A DNA stretch of 61,628 bases from the NCBI RefSeq assembly GCF_014202115.1, contig NZ_JACHFW010000006.1, positions 170,360 to 231,987 of the forward strand. Direction: 5' to 3'. Position numbers and translations under genes: made by a program. Positions within the stretch are counted from its first letter, which is position 1, and each line of letters begins with the position of its first letter. Below the pieces are notes generated by a model. That model had not been told where the DNA came from. It searched no databases and saw nothing but the letters and a program-made list of their open reading frames with translations. This DNA comes from Catenibacillus scindens (GTDB lineage Bacteria > Bacillota > Clostridia > Lachnospirales > Lachnospiraceae). This document shows positions 1 through 7,042 of this stretch, piece after piece.

Positions 1-39
1 CCGCGGGTCAGCGCGTCAGCGCGACTTTGCGAATGGCGC

Positions 40-85
40 GGCTGAACTGTTACAGCAGTTCAGCCATCAGGAATGGGCAGGCTGA
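40..85. repeat. Dispersed GTTCAGCC repeat, copy 1
   Basis: Two 10-base arms, GGCTGAACTG (40-49) and CAGTTCAGCC (56-65), form an inverted repeat, followed by ATCAGGAATGGGC. Related copies lie at 46372, 54583 and 57611, with weaker matches near 4215, 23990, 44173 and 44252. The copy at 54583 is itself a hairpin with a T-tract. The surrounding first 100 bases are GC-rich and hold no recognisable gene. Confidence 0.7.
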
Positions 86-104
86 TTTATTATAAAACTT
101 TCTA

Positions 105-134
105 TTGACAGGCCCTAATCCAAGGGTGTATAGT
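105..134 (+). promoter_or_regulatory. Promoter of leader peptide and ABC exporter operon
   Basis: A perfect TTGACA (105-110) is followed after 18 bases by TATAGT (129-134). Predicted transcription start is near 141, giving a leader of about 430 nt before the first ABC gene. The leader holds a short ORF, internal hairpins (for example CAGCGG/CCGCTG near 205-219) and a terminator. Confidence 0.7.
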
Positions 135-248
135 TATAGAAAGTTGTCTGACGATAACACAGCGACGGTAAAATATGCCGCGCGGTAAACGATGAATCAT
201 GAGCAGCGGACACCGCTGTATACTATAAAAAGAAAGGAGGCGGACAGT

Positions 249-362
249 ATGACCTTAACCAATCGTTTATTTCATCAGAACTATTTAAACAAAAATATTT
301 CCCATAAGAAATATGGAGCCATACTGTCTGCCTTTAACGTTTTGCGCCTGCCTGACAGGTAG
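249..362 (+). CDS. Putative 37-residue regulatory leader peptide
   Basis: The ATG at 249 follows a strong AGGAGG (236-241) and the reading frame runs 37 codons to TAG at 360. The predicted peptide starts MTLTNRLFHQNY and ends in VLRLPDR; I recognise no domain. Bases 239-251, covering the start codon, can pair with 320-332 inside the same ORF (13 pairs with one G-U), so the mRNA can fold over its own start region. The ORF lies between a good promoter and an intrinsic terminator upstream of a heterodimeric drug exporter, the layout of ribosome-sensed attenuators such as bmrB-bmrCD of Bacillus subtilis. Function is inferred from layout; no homology to BmrB was seen. Confidence 0.6.
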   Translation: MTLTNRLFHQNYLNKNISHKKYGAILSAFNVLRLPDR

Positions 363-485
363 GATACACTGCGTTCCGGGGAGAGGTTTTGCGGCTTTTG
401 AAAGCCTGCGCATCCTTTCCATGGTCTGACGCACGAAATATTATAGAGGATAACCGGGCGCGCCCGGCAAAACAGGCAAAAAAAT

Positions 486-524
486 AAGCATCTCCGTATT
501 TCTATATGCGGAGGTGCTTTTTTT
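486..524 (+). terminator. Intrinsic terminator/attenuator before ABC exporter genes
   Basis: A 13-pair stem (486-498 with 507-519, two G-U pairs) is followed by seven T residues. It lies between the leader peptide (ending 362) and the first ABC gene (571) in the same direction as both. It should therefore end most transcripts unless read through, as expected of an attenuator. Confidence 0.8.
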
Positions 525-570
525 GTTTTCCCGCTCATAGAGCGGTACAATACAAAGAACGGAGGAGAGA

Positions 571-2415
571 ATGTTTATGAATGCATCTGGAAAATCCATG
601 AAGAAATTCCGGGACATCGCCCGGTTTCTAAAAGGCAGCGGACATTTCCTTATTCTGGCCCTTGCCGCCGGAATGCTGACTACCCTGTTTAACGCCCTGA
701 CACCTCAGATCATCCGCTTTACTGTGGATCATCTCACCGGCGAAGGCACATCCGGTGACGGCATTATCCAGGCTGTCTTTTCACAATTTTTACCTGACGG
801 CCAGTTACAGGGCAATTTTCTGATTCTGGCTGCCGCAGCAGTCCTTATCAGCGCGTCCTGCGCCGGAATATTTACTTATTTCAGCAATGTTTTTATGGCC
901 AAAGGTTCCGAAGGATTTTTAAAATCCATGAGAGATCAGCTTTACCGTCATATCCAGCGCCTCCCTTATAGCTGGCACGGAAAAAACCGCACCGGAGATA
1001 TTATCCAGCGGTGTACTAATGACGTGGAGATCATCCGACAGTTTATATGCAGCCAGCTCATGGAAGTCATCCGCATCGTCTTTCTTGTTGTGCTGTACAT
1101 GGCCATTATGTTTTCCATGAACGTAAAGTTAAGCCTCATCGCCCTGGCCTTTATCCCGGTGGTTGTGGGCTACTCCCTTTACTTTTACTCAAAAATTTCA
1201 AGCTCCTTCTTGGAAGCGGATGAAGCGGAGGGCGATCTGACCGCCAAGGTTCAGGAAAACCTTACCGGCGTCCGGGTTGTTCGGGCCTTCGGCCGGGAAA
1301 TGTATGAAATTCATCGTTTCGATGAGAAAAATGACCGTTTTGCTAATCTGTGGATCCGGGTGGGACGGTTTATGAGTGTCTACTGGGGAGCCGGAGATTT
1401 TCTCACAGGTGCCCAGGCCATGACTATCCTCATCGCGGGCACAGTCTTTACGGTCCAGGGTCAGATGTCCCTGGGAGATCTTATAGCATTTGTGTCTTAC
1501 AATGCCTCCCTGGCCTGGCCTATCCGAAGCCTTGGCCGGGTGCTGTCCAACATGAGTAAGGCCGGCGTGTCCATTGACCGCGTCACCTACATTCTGGACG
1601 CCCAGGAAGAACAGGATGATCCCTGGGAAAAAGAAGTTCCCATGGACAGGGATATCTCCTTTGAGCATGTCCATTTTGCCTACGAGCAGGACGCTCCGGT
1701 GCTGGATGACGTCAGTTTTACCATCCCCGCCGGAAGTACCTTTGCCATTCTTGGCGGCACCGGCAGCGGCAAGTCCACCATTGTCCATCTTCTTGACCGC
1801 CTCTATGACCTGGATGAAGGCTGCGGCAAAATCACCATTGGCGGCGTGGATATAAAAAATATAAAGAAAGGCTGGGTTCGGAAAAATATTGGAATGGTCC
1901 TCCAGGAACCCTTCCTCTACTCCCGCACTATCGGCGAAAATATTTCTATTGCCAAAGAACATCCTCAGTCCCATGAAATCCGTGAATCTGCCGGTATTGC
2001 CTGTGTAGATGAAGCAATCCTTCAGTTTGAAAACGGCTACGAAACCATGGTTGGCGAGCGGGGCGTCACTCTGTCCGGCGGTCAGAAACAGAGAGTGGCC
2101 ATTGCCCGTATGCTTATGCAAAAAGCCCCCATAATGGTCTTTGATGATTCCCTGTCCGCTGTGGACGCCGAGACCGATGTGAAGATCCGCGCCGCCCTGA
2201 AAGAATCTATGGGTAAAAGCACAGTAATCCTTATTTCCCACCGGATCACGACTCTCATGGAGGCCGACCGTATTATGGTCCTTGACAATGGGCGGGTTGC
2301 GGAAATGGGAACCCATGAGGAGCTTTTGGCCCAGGGCGGTATTTACAGTAAAATTTATGATATCCAGATGAATCTGGACGACGAAGCATTGAAAGGAGGG
2401 ATTGCATGCGAATAG
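571..2415 (+). CDS. ABC exporter subunit 1 with degenerate catalytic site
   Basis: This 614-residue half-transporter has six N-terminal membrane helices (type IV ABC exporter fold) and a C-terminal ATPase domain. Walker A is GGTGSGKST near residue 394, the signature is LSGGQ near 500 and Walker B is VFDDS near 523. The usual catalytic Glu after Walker B is Asp, which marks the non-catalytic-site partner of heterodimeric exporters such as TM287/288 or BmrCD. GGAGG at 561-565 supports ATG 571; an in-frame ATG at 577 is possible. The gene overlaps the next by 10 bases, so the two should be co-translated. Substrate is unknown; drugs or lipids are likely from family knowledge. Confidence 0.93.
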   Translation: MFMNASGKSMKKFRDIARFLKGSGHFLILALAAGMLTTLFNALTPQIIRFTVDHLTGEGTSGDGIIQAVFSQFLPDGQLQGNFLILAAAAVLISASCAGIFTYFSNVFMAKGSEGFLKSMRDQLYRHIQRLPYSWHGKNRTGDIIQRCTNDVEIIRQFICSQLMEVIRIVFLVVLYMAIMFSMNVKLSLIALAFIPVVVGYSLYFYSKISSSFLEADEAEGDLTAKVQENLTGVRVVRAFGREMYEIHRFDEKNDRFANLWIRVGRFMSVYWGAGDFLTGAQAMTILIAGTVFTVQGQMSLGDLIAFVSYNASLAWPIRSLGRVLSNMSKAGVSIDRVTYILDAQEEQDDPWEKEVPMDRDISFEHVHFAYEQDAPVLDDVSFTIPAGSTFAILGGTGSGKSTIVHLLDRLYDLDEGCGKITIGGVDIKNIKKGWVRKNIGMVLQEPFLYSRTIGENISIAKEHPQSHEIRESAGIACVDEAILQFENGYETMVGERGVTLSGGQKQRVAIARMLMQKAPIMVFDDSLSAVDAETDVKIRAALKESMGKSTVILISHRITTLMEADRIMVLDNGRVAEMGTHEELLAQGGIYSKIYDIQMNLDDEALKGGIACE

Positions 2416-4217
2416 ATGAACAGGAGTACACGAAAAATTTTGACATCCGCATATGGAAACGTGTCCTGCCCTTTTTAAAACCATTCAAAAAGACAGTGGC
2501 CCTGATCCTGGTCTTTAATCTGACCTGCTCTCTTGTGGACATTGTCCTGCCTTTATTCCAAAGATACGCCATCAATCATTTTATTAACGCCAAAACACTT
2601 AACGGCATCTGGAGATTTGGCCTGGTCTATCTGGCCATCGTCCTTTTTCAGTTTATCAGCGTTGTTATATTTACCCGGGGCAGCGCCTCCCTGGAAATGC
2701 TTGTGAGCAAGACTATGAAGCGGGCCTGCTTTGTCCATCTTCAGAAACTTTCGTTTTCTTATTACAATGTGACCCCGGTAGGCTATATCCTGTCCAGAGT
2801 CATGAGCGATACGGACCGGATCGCCGGTATGACGGCATGGAACTTTACTGATATGATGTGGGCCCTGGTGTATGTTCTGGGCGTATTTGTTGCCATGCTG
2901 GCCCTCAACTGGAAACTGGCGCTGATCATTATGCTCATTGTTCCTGCTCTGGCCCTGCTCACATGGTATTTCCAGAACAAGATCCTGCGATGGAACCGGC
3001 ATGTGCGCAAAATCAACTCCAAGATCACCAACGGTTATAATGAGGGGATCATGGGTGCCCAGACTTCAAAAACACTAGTCATCGAGGACAAAAATCTGAA
3101 AGAATTTCAGGGGCTGACCTCCCAGATGCGCTCTGCCGCCGTCCACGCCGCCCGTTTAAGCGCCGTTTATGTACCCCTAATCCTGTTCTGCGGCGCTCTG
3201 GCCACAGCCATCGTCCTCGGACGGGGCGGCCATATGGTCCAGGAGCAGCTCATGCTCATCGGCACCCTGTCCGCCTTTACCTCCTACGCCGTCGGTATTT
3301 TTGAGCCTATCCAGCAACTCGCACGAAATCTGGCGGAACTGATTTCCATGCAGGCTAACATTGAGCGGGTCATGACACTTCTGGATCAGGAGCCTACCGT
3401 CTCCGACACACCGGAAGTCATTGAAAAGTACGGCGATACATTTAATCCCAAAAAGGAAAATTGGGAGCCTATCCGGGGGGATATTGAGTTTCAGGATGTG
3501 TCCTTCCATTATCCTGACGGCAATGAGGAAGTTTTAAGCCACTTTAACCTGAAGGTCCCCGCCGGAACCACTATCGCCATTGTGGGGGAGACCGGCGCCG
3601 GAAAAAGCACCCTGGTCAATCTGGCCTGCCGCTTTTTTGAGCCAACCGGCGGCAAAATCCTCATTGACGGCAGGGACTACCGGGAGCGGAGCCAGCTATG
3701 GCTCCACAGCAATATCGGCTATGTCCTCCAGAGCCCTCATCTCTTCTCAGGAACCATTGAGGAAAATATTCGCTACGGCCGTCTGGACGCCACTGATGAG
3801 GATATCCGGGCCGCAGCAAGAGCAGTCTCTGCGGATCAGGTGGTGGAACGCCTCGAAAAAGGTTATCAGACGGACGTAGGTGAAGGCGGAAGCCGCCTGT
3901 CCACCGGAGAGAAGCAACTCCTCTCCTTTGCCCGGGCCATCATCGCCGATCCGGCCATCTTTGTTTTAGACGAGGCCACATCCTCCATTGACACCCAGAC
4001 CGAGCAGCTCATTCAAAAGGCCACAGAGAAACTTCTCCATGGCCGTACTTCCTTTATTATCGCCCACCGCCTGTCCACCATCCGCCACGCAGATCTGATC
4101 CTTGTGGTCCGCGACGGGAAGATCATCGAGCAAGGCAAACATGAGGAACTTCTTGATCAGAAGGGATACTACTATCATCTCTGCCGCCAGCAGTTTCAGG
4201 AGGAGCATAGCGCGTAA
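2406..4217 (+). CDS. ABC exporter subunit 2
   Basis: This 603-residue half-transporter partners the preceding gene. An N-terminal six-helix membrane domain is followed by an ATPase domain with Walker A GETGAGKST near residue 392, Walker B VLDEA near 520 with the catalytic Glu intact, and an atypical signature LSTGEKQ near 497. A degenerate signature here together with the Asp-for-Glu change in subunit 1 builds exactly one degenerate ATP site in the heterodimer, the known asymmetric design. Start ATG 2406 follows GGAGGG and overlaps the upstream stop. Expression is probably governed by the promoter and attenuator at 105-524. Confidence 0.93.
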   Translation: MRIDEQEYTKNFDIRIWKRVLPFLKPFKKTVALILVFNLTCSLVDIVLPLFQRYAINHFINAKTLNGIWRFGLVYLAIVLFQFISVVIFTRGSASLEMLVSKTMKRACFVHLQKLSFSYYNVTPVGYILSRVMSDTDRIAGMTAWNFTDMMWALVYVLGVFVAMLALNWKLALIIMLIVPALALLTWYFQNKILRWNRHVRKINSKITNGYNEGIMGAQTSKTLVIEDKNLKEFQGLTSQMRSAAVHAARLSAVYVPLILFCGALATAIVLGRGGHMVQEQLMLIGTLSAFTSYAVGIFEPIQQLARNLAELISMQANIERVMTLLDQEPTVSDTPEVIEKYGDTFNPKKENWEPIRGDIEFQDVSFHYPDGNEEVLSHFNLKVPAGTTIAIVGETGAGKSTLVNLACRFFEPTGGKILIDGRDYRERSQLWLHSNIGYVLQSPHLFSGTIEENIRYGRLDATDEDIRAAARAVSADQVVERLEKGYQTDVGEGGSRLSTGEKQLLSFARAIIADPAIFVLDEATSSIDTQTEQLIQKATEKLLHGRTSFIIAHRLSTIRHADLILVVRDGKIIEQGKHEELLDQKGYYYHLCRQQFQEEHSA

Positions 4218-4271
4218 CCATTCAGCCGCCAACATGACCGGGACAAAGAGTTGCGGCTTTTGGGTCAGGAA

Positions 4272-4300
4272 AAAAATACTTGCTTTTAGCAAGTATTTTT
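4272..4300. terminator. Hairpin ending the ABC operon, overlapping the MarR promoter
   Basis: AAAAATACTTGC (4272-4283) and GCAAGTATTTTT (4289-4300) form a perfect 12-pair stem with loop TTTTA. It lies 55 bases after the ABC stop codon and the right arm ends in five T. The same bases carry the -35 region of the next gene, so it may serve as both terminator and operator. Confidence 0.6.
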
Positions 4301-4315
4301 GCTAAAATCATCCTA
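4280..4315 (+). promoter_or_regulatory. MarR gene promoter with operator and probable leaderless start
   Basis: TTGCTT (4280-4285), a 17-base spacer and TAAAAT (4303-4308) form a promoter whose expected start point, about seven bases on, coincides with the ATG at 4315. No ribosome binding site precedes that ATG. A 9-base inverted repeat, TTTTAGCAA (4284-4292) and TTGCTAAAA (4299-4307), spans the spacer and -10 box, a fitting position for autorepression by MarR. Confidence 0.6.
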
Positions 4316-4734
4316 TGGAAAAAATAGAATTTATCAGACAATTTAACAGGTCCTACACTGCGTCCCTCGGCGTCCTTGGCAATACTTATCTTGGCACCAG
4401 CCGCTCCTTAACGGAAATACGGATATTATACGAAATCCAGCAGCACAGCGGCTGTTTTGCCAGAGAAATCGGAAAAACCCTCCGCCTGAATGAAGGTTAC
4501 ATTAGCAGAATTATCAAAAAGATGGAACAGTTGGGATTTTTAATCAAAGAAAAATCCCCGCAGGACGGAAGATCCTACCATTTATACCTGACAGACCAGG
4601 GAGAAGCGCAGGTAGATGACCTGTCCCGGAAGGCCGCGGACCAGATCCGCCAATTATTAGAGGGGATCAGCCCTCAGGATCAGCAGCGTCTGGTCGACGC
4701 CATGCGGATCATTGAAGACATCTTGAATATCTGA
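4315..4734 (+). CDS. MarR-family transcriptional regulator
   Basis: The 139-residue protein is a winged-helix MarR regulator. The HTH lies around residues 30-75 (REIGKTLRLNEGYISRIIKKMEQ) followed by the wing (KSPQDGRSYHLYLTDQG). MarR dimers bind palindromes and are released by small ligands or oxidants. A suitable palindrome overlaps its own promoter (4284-4307). There is no Shine-Dalgarno sequence and no other nearby Met, so translation is probably leaderless. A GNAT gene follows after 13 bases. Fused MarR-GNAT proteins are common in bacteria; here the two parts are separate genes. It could also regulate the upstream ABC exporter, but only proximity suggests that. Confidence 0.88.
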   Translation: MEKIEFIRQFNRSYTASLGVLGNTYLGTSRSLTEIRILYEIQQHSGCFAREIGKTLRLNEGYISRIIKKMEQLGFLIKEKSPQDGRSYHLYLTDQGEAQVDDLSRKAADQIRQLLEGISPQDQQRLVDAMRIIEDILNI

Positions 4735-4747
4735 AGGAGTTGTAAAC

Positions 4748-5200
4748 ATGGAGATTGCAGCATACAAAAGTCAGTGGAAGCAGGATTTTATCAACCTGAA
4801 CCTTGAGTGGATTGAGAAATATTTTAAGGCAGAACCCCAGGATATCGAAATGCTGAATAACGTAGAGGAACTGATCCGCAATGGCGCCGCGGTTTTCTTT
4901 GCATTAGAACAGGAGCGGCCCATCGCGGTCTGCATGATCGTTCCCCGCAAAAATCATATATGGGAAATCTGTAAACTTGCCACAGCCAAAGAGGCTCAGG
5001 GTAAAGGGGCCGGTTGGGCCGTGCTGGAAAAATGTATGAACTACGCCAAAGATCACGGCGCCAGAAAGCTCCTCATTGTTTCAAATAAAATTCTGTCCGC
5101 GGCAATGCATCTTTACGCCAAAGCGGGATTTAAAGAAGTACCCATTGATTACATGGAATATGAGCGGGTCAATATCCAGCTTGAGAAAACTTTGGCGTAA
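4748..5200 (+). CDS. GNAT-family N-acetyltransferase
   Basis: This 150-residue protein matches the GNAT acetyltransferase fold. The central strand and acetyl-CoA loop are seen as ICKLATAKEAQGKGAGWAVL near residues 75-95 (motif Q/R-x-x-G-x-G/A), and the C-terminal part LYAKAGFKEV is the usual family ending. GNAT enzymes move an acetyl group from acetyl-CoA to an amine; the acceptor here cannot be told. Start ATG 4748 follows AAGGAG, 13 bases after the marR stop, so both genes should share one transcript. The pairing with MarR suggests a small autoregulated detoxification unit (inference). Confidence 0.85.
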   Translation: MEIAAYKSQWKQDFINLNLEWIEKYFKAEPQDIEMLNNVEELIRNGAAVFFALEQERPIAVCMIVPRKNHIWEICKLATAKEAQGKGAGWAVLEKCMNYAKDHGARKLLIVSNKILSAAMHLYAKAGFKEVPIDYMEYERVNIQLEKTLA

Positions 5201-5221
5201 ACATTCTCCGGATCAGCATTT

Positions 5222-5983
5222 TTACTCATCATGTTGATGGGAATGCCCGGCACCTTCGCCATGATGCTGCCCATTGCCGGAAGTGGTATCGCCGCTGTTT
5301 TGAGAGCCGCTCTCCGACTCACCCGCAAGGCTGTCGATCCAGTTCCAGATTTCTCTCATAGACATATCTTTCACATCCTCCGCTGTTACCTGAGGATCCA
5401 GTTCCTGAAGTCTGAGAAGGGCTCTGTACTTTCCAAGAGAAAGGCCCGCGCCGTGGGCCGCCTCCATTTCCTCTGTATTTCCCATGTGGCACCGGGCATT
5501 TTCATGGCCGGAAGTACATTCTTCCATTTCTGATAATATCTGCTGGCACTGGCTGTCATTTTCCCCGGCAACAGTGAGAGACAGGACGCCGTCAGAAGAA
5601 AGATATCCACTGACATCCTCATCAGAAATAATTTTATTCACAGCGTCCAGGTAATTCATGTGGATAACATCCGCCGTCTCCGCCAGTTGATTTCCATCGT
5701 CATTATATCCATCCACTGCGATAACCTTGTCAAACCGGTTAATACTCAGCTCCATGGACGGGTTAATATCAATACTGATATAGGCCGTCGGCGTCATGTA
5801 AAGGCCGTATCCCCCGAAAATCACCAGAGCCATCAGGCAAAAGACTGTGATAAGTCCCCCATATAGCGGGCGGAATGACTTTTTCGGGCGATATACTTTT
5901 TTCTGAAGATATTCTTTTGTATGAAGTTTCAGCGCCTCCTCGGCGTGTATGTGGTCAAAGGCTTCTTTCCACGGTTCACTCAA
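5222..5983 (-). CDS. Anti-sigma factor with RsgI-like domain
   Basis: The 253-residue single-pass membrane protein has a cytoplasmic N-terminus (residues 1-40), one membrane helix near 42-65 and an extracellular part beginning TAYISIDINPSMELSINRF, which is typical of the RsgI middle domain. The C-terminus is His- and Gly-rich. It probably holds the ECF sigma factor encoded just upstream until an outside signal releases it. The start is TTG after AAGGAGGG and overlaps the sigma stop by 8 bases, indicating translational coupling. RsgI proteins usually pair with SigI; here the partner looks like a short ECF sigma. The signal is unknown, but the upstream gene encodes a secreted Cys/His-rich protein. 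Confidence 0.85.
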   Translation of the reverse strand: MSEPWKEAFDHIHAEEALKLHTKEYLQKKVYRPKKSFRPLYGGLITVFCLMALVIFGGYGLYMTPTAYISIDINPSMELSINRFDKVIAVDGYNDDGNQLAETADVIHMNYLDAVNKIISDEDVSGYLSSDGVLSLTVAGENDSQCQQILSEMEECTSGHENARCHMGNTEEMEAAHGAGLSLGKYRALLRLQELDPQVTAEDVKDMSMREIWNWIDSLAGESESGSQNSGDTTSGNGQHHGEGAGHSHQHDE

Positions 5984-6461
5984 TTTGTGTCCCTCCTTCC
6001 AACCGCTCTTTCAGCAAAGTTCTGGCCCGGGCCAGAAGTGTATAAACAGTGTTCACTTTTTTTCCAAGGATGCGGCCAATTTCCACAGCACTGTACTCTT
6101 CATAGTAGTAGAGATAAACCACATCTTTGTATTTGGAAGGTAAAGACAAAACAGCTTCAAAAATGTCATTCCCGCCCCCAGGGTCCCGGCGGGGAATTTC
6201 CCCCACCTGATCCAGAGGGACGGTTTTGGTTCTGAAAAAGCTCTTTAACAGATCTTTGCAGGCGTTGATCGTCACCCGGATGATCCAGGCTTTCTTGTGA
6301 GCTTCACTTTCAAATGGCTCAGAGTGAAGAACATATTTTAGAAAGACCGTCTGGAAAATATCTTCTGTATCCGGATAATTTTTCAAATGCACCATGCAGA
6401 TCCGACGCACGGTATCTGCATACAGCTCTATGGCCCTTTCCGCATCTTCTTCACTCCGCAT
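5976..6461 (-). CDS. ECF-type RNA polymerase sigma factor
   Basis: A 161-residue group 4 sigma factor. Region 2 is around residues 8-75 (DTEDIFQTVFLKYV, HKKAWIIRVTINACKDLLKS) and region 4 around 105-155 (LPSKYKDVVYLYYYEEYSAVEIGRILGKK in part, then an HTH). It should direct polymerase to a small regulon controlled by the membrane anti-sigma encoded downstream. AAAGGATG precedes the ATG. An ECF-like promoter at 7014-7041 lies upstream of the first gene of this three-gene operon, suggesting autoregulation. Confidence 0.92.
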   Translation of the reverse strand: MRSEEDAERAIELYADTVRRICMVHLKNYPDTEDIFQTVFLKYVLHSEPFESEAHKKAWIIRVTINACKDLLKSFFRTKTVPLDQVGEIPRRDPGGGNDIFEAVLSLPSKYKDVVYLYYYEEYSAVEIGRILGKKVNTVYTLLARARTLLKERLEGGTQIE

Positions 6462-6492
6462 AGACTGTCACATCCTTTAATCTGACCATAAT

Positions 6493-6975
6493 TTAATGGC
6501 ACCGGGAATGCTCCCCGTGATGACCATATCCATGGTGCTGATACTGGCGGTACTGGCTCTGGCCGGCACTTCCCTGCCAGTCGCTCTGGGCTGCCCCGCT
6601 TTGCTGATCTGACGGCGCCGTAGTATCTGCCGCGACATCTGTCCCGGCGCTGCCGTCAGACACAGCGCTGCCTTCCCGGTAATCGCAGATACCGTTGCCA
6701 TCCTCATCTGTAAATGTGTGGCACATGCCGTCAGCCCGGAGGCAGGAGCCATCGTGGTAATCGCACTCCCCGTCACGGTAGCTGCACGCAGCGTCATGGT
6801 AGTCGCAGACGCCGTCTCTATTGTAACACCGAGCGTCATCATAAACCGCGCAAAGTCCCGCGCAATGGCCGCCAGGATACCAGCTCCCGTTTCCGTGTCC
6901 GGAAGCAAATGCCGTTGTCGTACTCAGTCCAAGAATTAAGACCGCCGACGAAATTCCTAAAATTATCTTTTTCAT
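6493..6975 (-). CDS. Secreted Cys/Asp/His-rich repeat protein
   Basis: The 160-residue product has a clear signal peptide (MKKIILGISSAVLILGLS, cleavage near AFA-SGH). Residues 35-90 contain short repeats of the type C-x-Y-x-D-G with regularly spaced Cys (CDYHD, CSYRDG, CDYHDG), and a segment DEDGNGICDY that resembles a Ca2+-binding loop. The C-terminal 30 residues are rich in His, Gln and Tyr. The start was set at the ATG preceded by TTGGAGGA; an in-frame ATG 15 bases upstream would place the ribosome site inside the gene. It is the first gene of an operon with an ECF sigma and RsgI-like anti-sigma. Metal binding outside the cell is plausible but inferred; I do not recognise a named family. 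Confidence 0.72.
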   Translation of the reverse strand: MKKIILGISSAVLILGLSTTTAFASGHGNGSWYPGGHCAGLCAVYDDARCYNRDGVCDYHDAACSYRDGECDYHDGSCLRADGMCHTFTDEDGNGICDYREGSAVSDGSAGTDVAADTTAPSDQQSGAAQSDWQGSAGQSQYRQYQHHGYGHHGEHSRCH

Positions 6976-7013
6976 TATGCATTCCTCCAATCTCTTTTAT
7001 CCTTTTCACTTAT

Positions 7014-7041
7014 AATACGATTGAGAAATGCATATCCTTTC
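7014..7041 (-). promoter_or_regulatory. ECF-type promoter candidate for sigma/anti-sigma operon
   Basis: On the minus strand GAAAGG (7036-7041) and CGTATT (7014-7019) are separated by 16 bases, the spacing and base pattern of ECF promoters (GAAC-like -35, CGT-like -10). No good housekeeping -35 was seen. It lies about 40 bases before the start of the secreted protein gene, partly within the end of the convergent-facing esterase gene. Confidence 0.45.
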
Positions 7042-7042
7042 A

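Noticed and set aside
249-362. Leader ORF as a toxin peptide of a type I toxin-antitoxin system
   Set aside because: The predicted peptide has no membrane helix, and a terminator plus exporter genes in the same direction fit attenuation better.
281-550. 89-codon frame on the minus strand in the ABC leader
   Set aside because: It has no ribosome site, overlaps the terminator and leader ORF, and has no recognisable family.
1198-2484. Long open frame (428 codons) on the minus strand across the ABC genes
   Set aside because: It runs antisense to two clear ABC exporter genes, has no domain or ribosome site, and reflects codon bias of the real genes.
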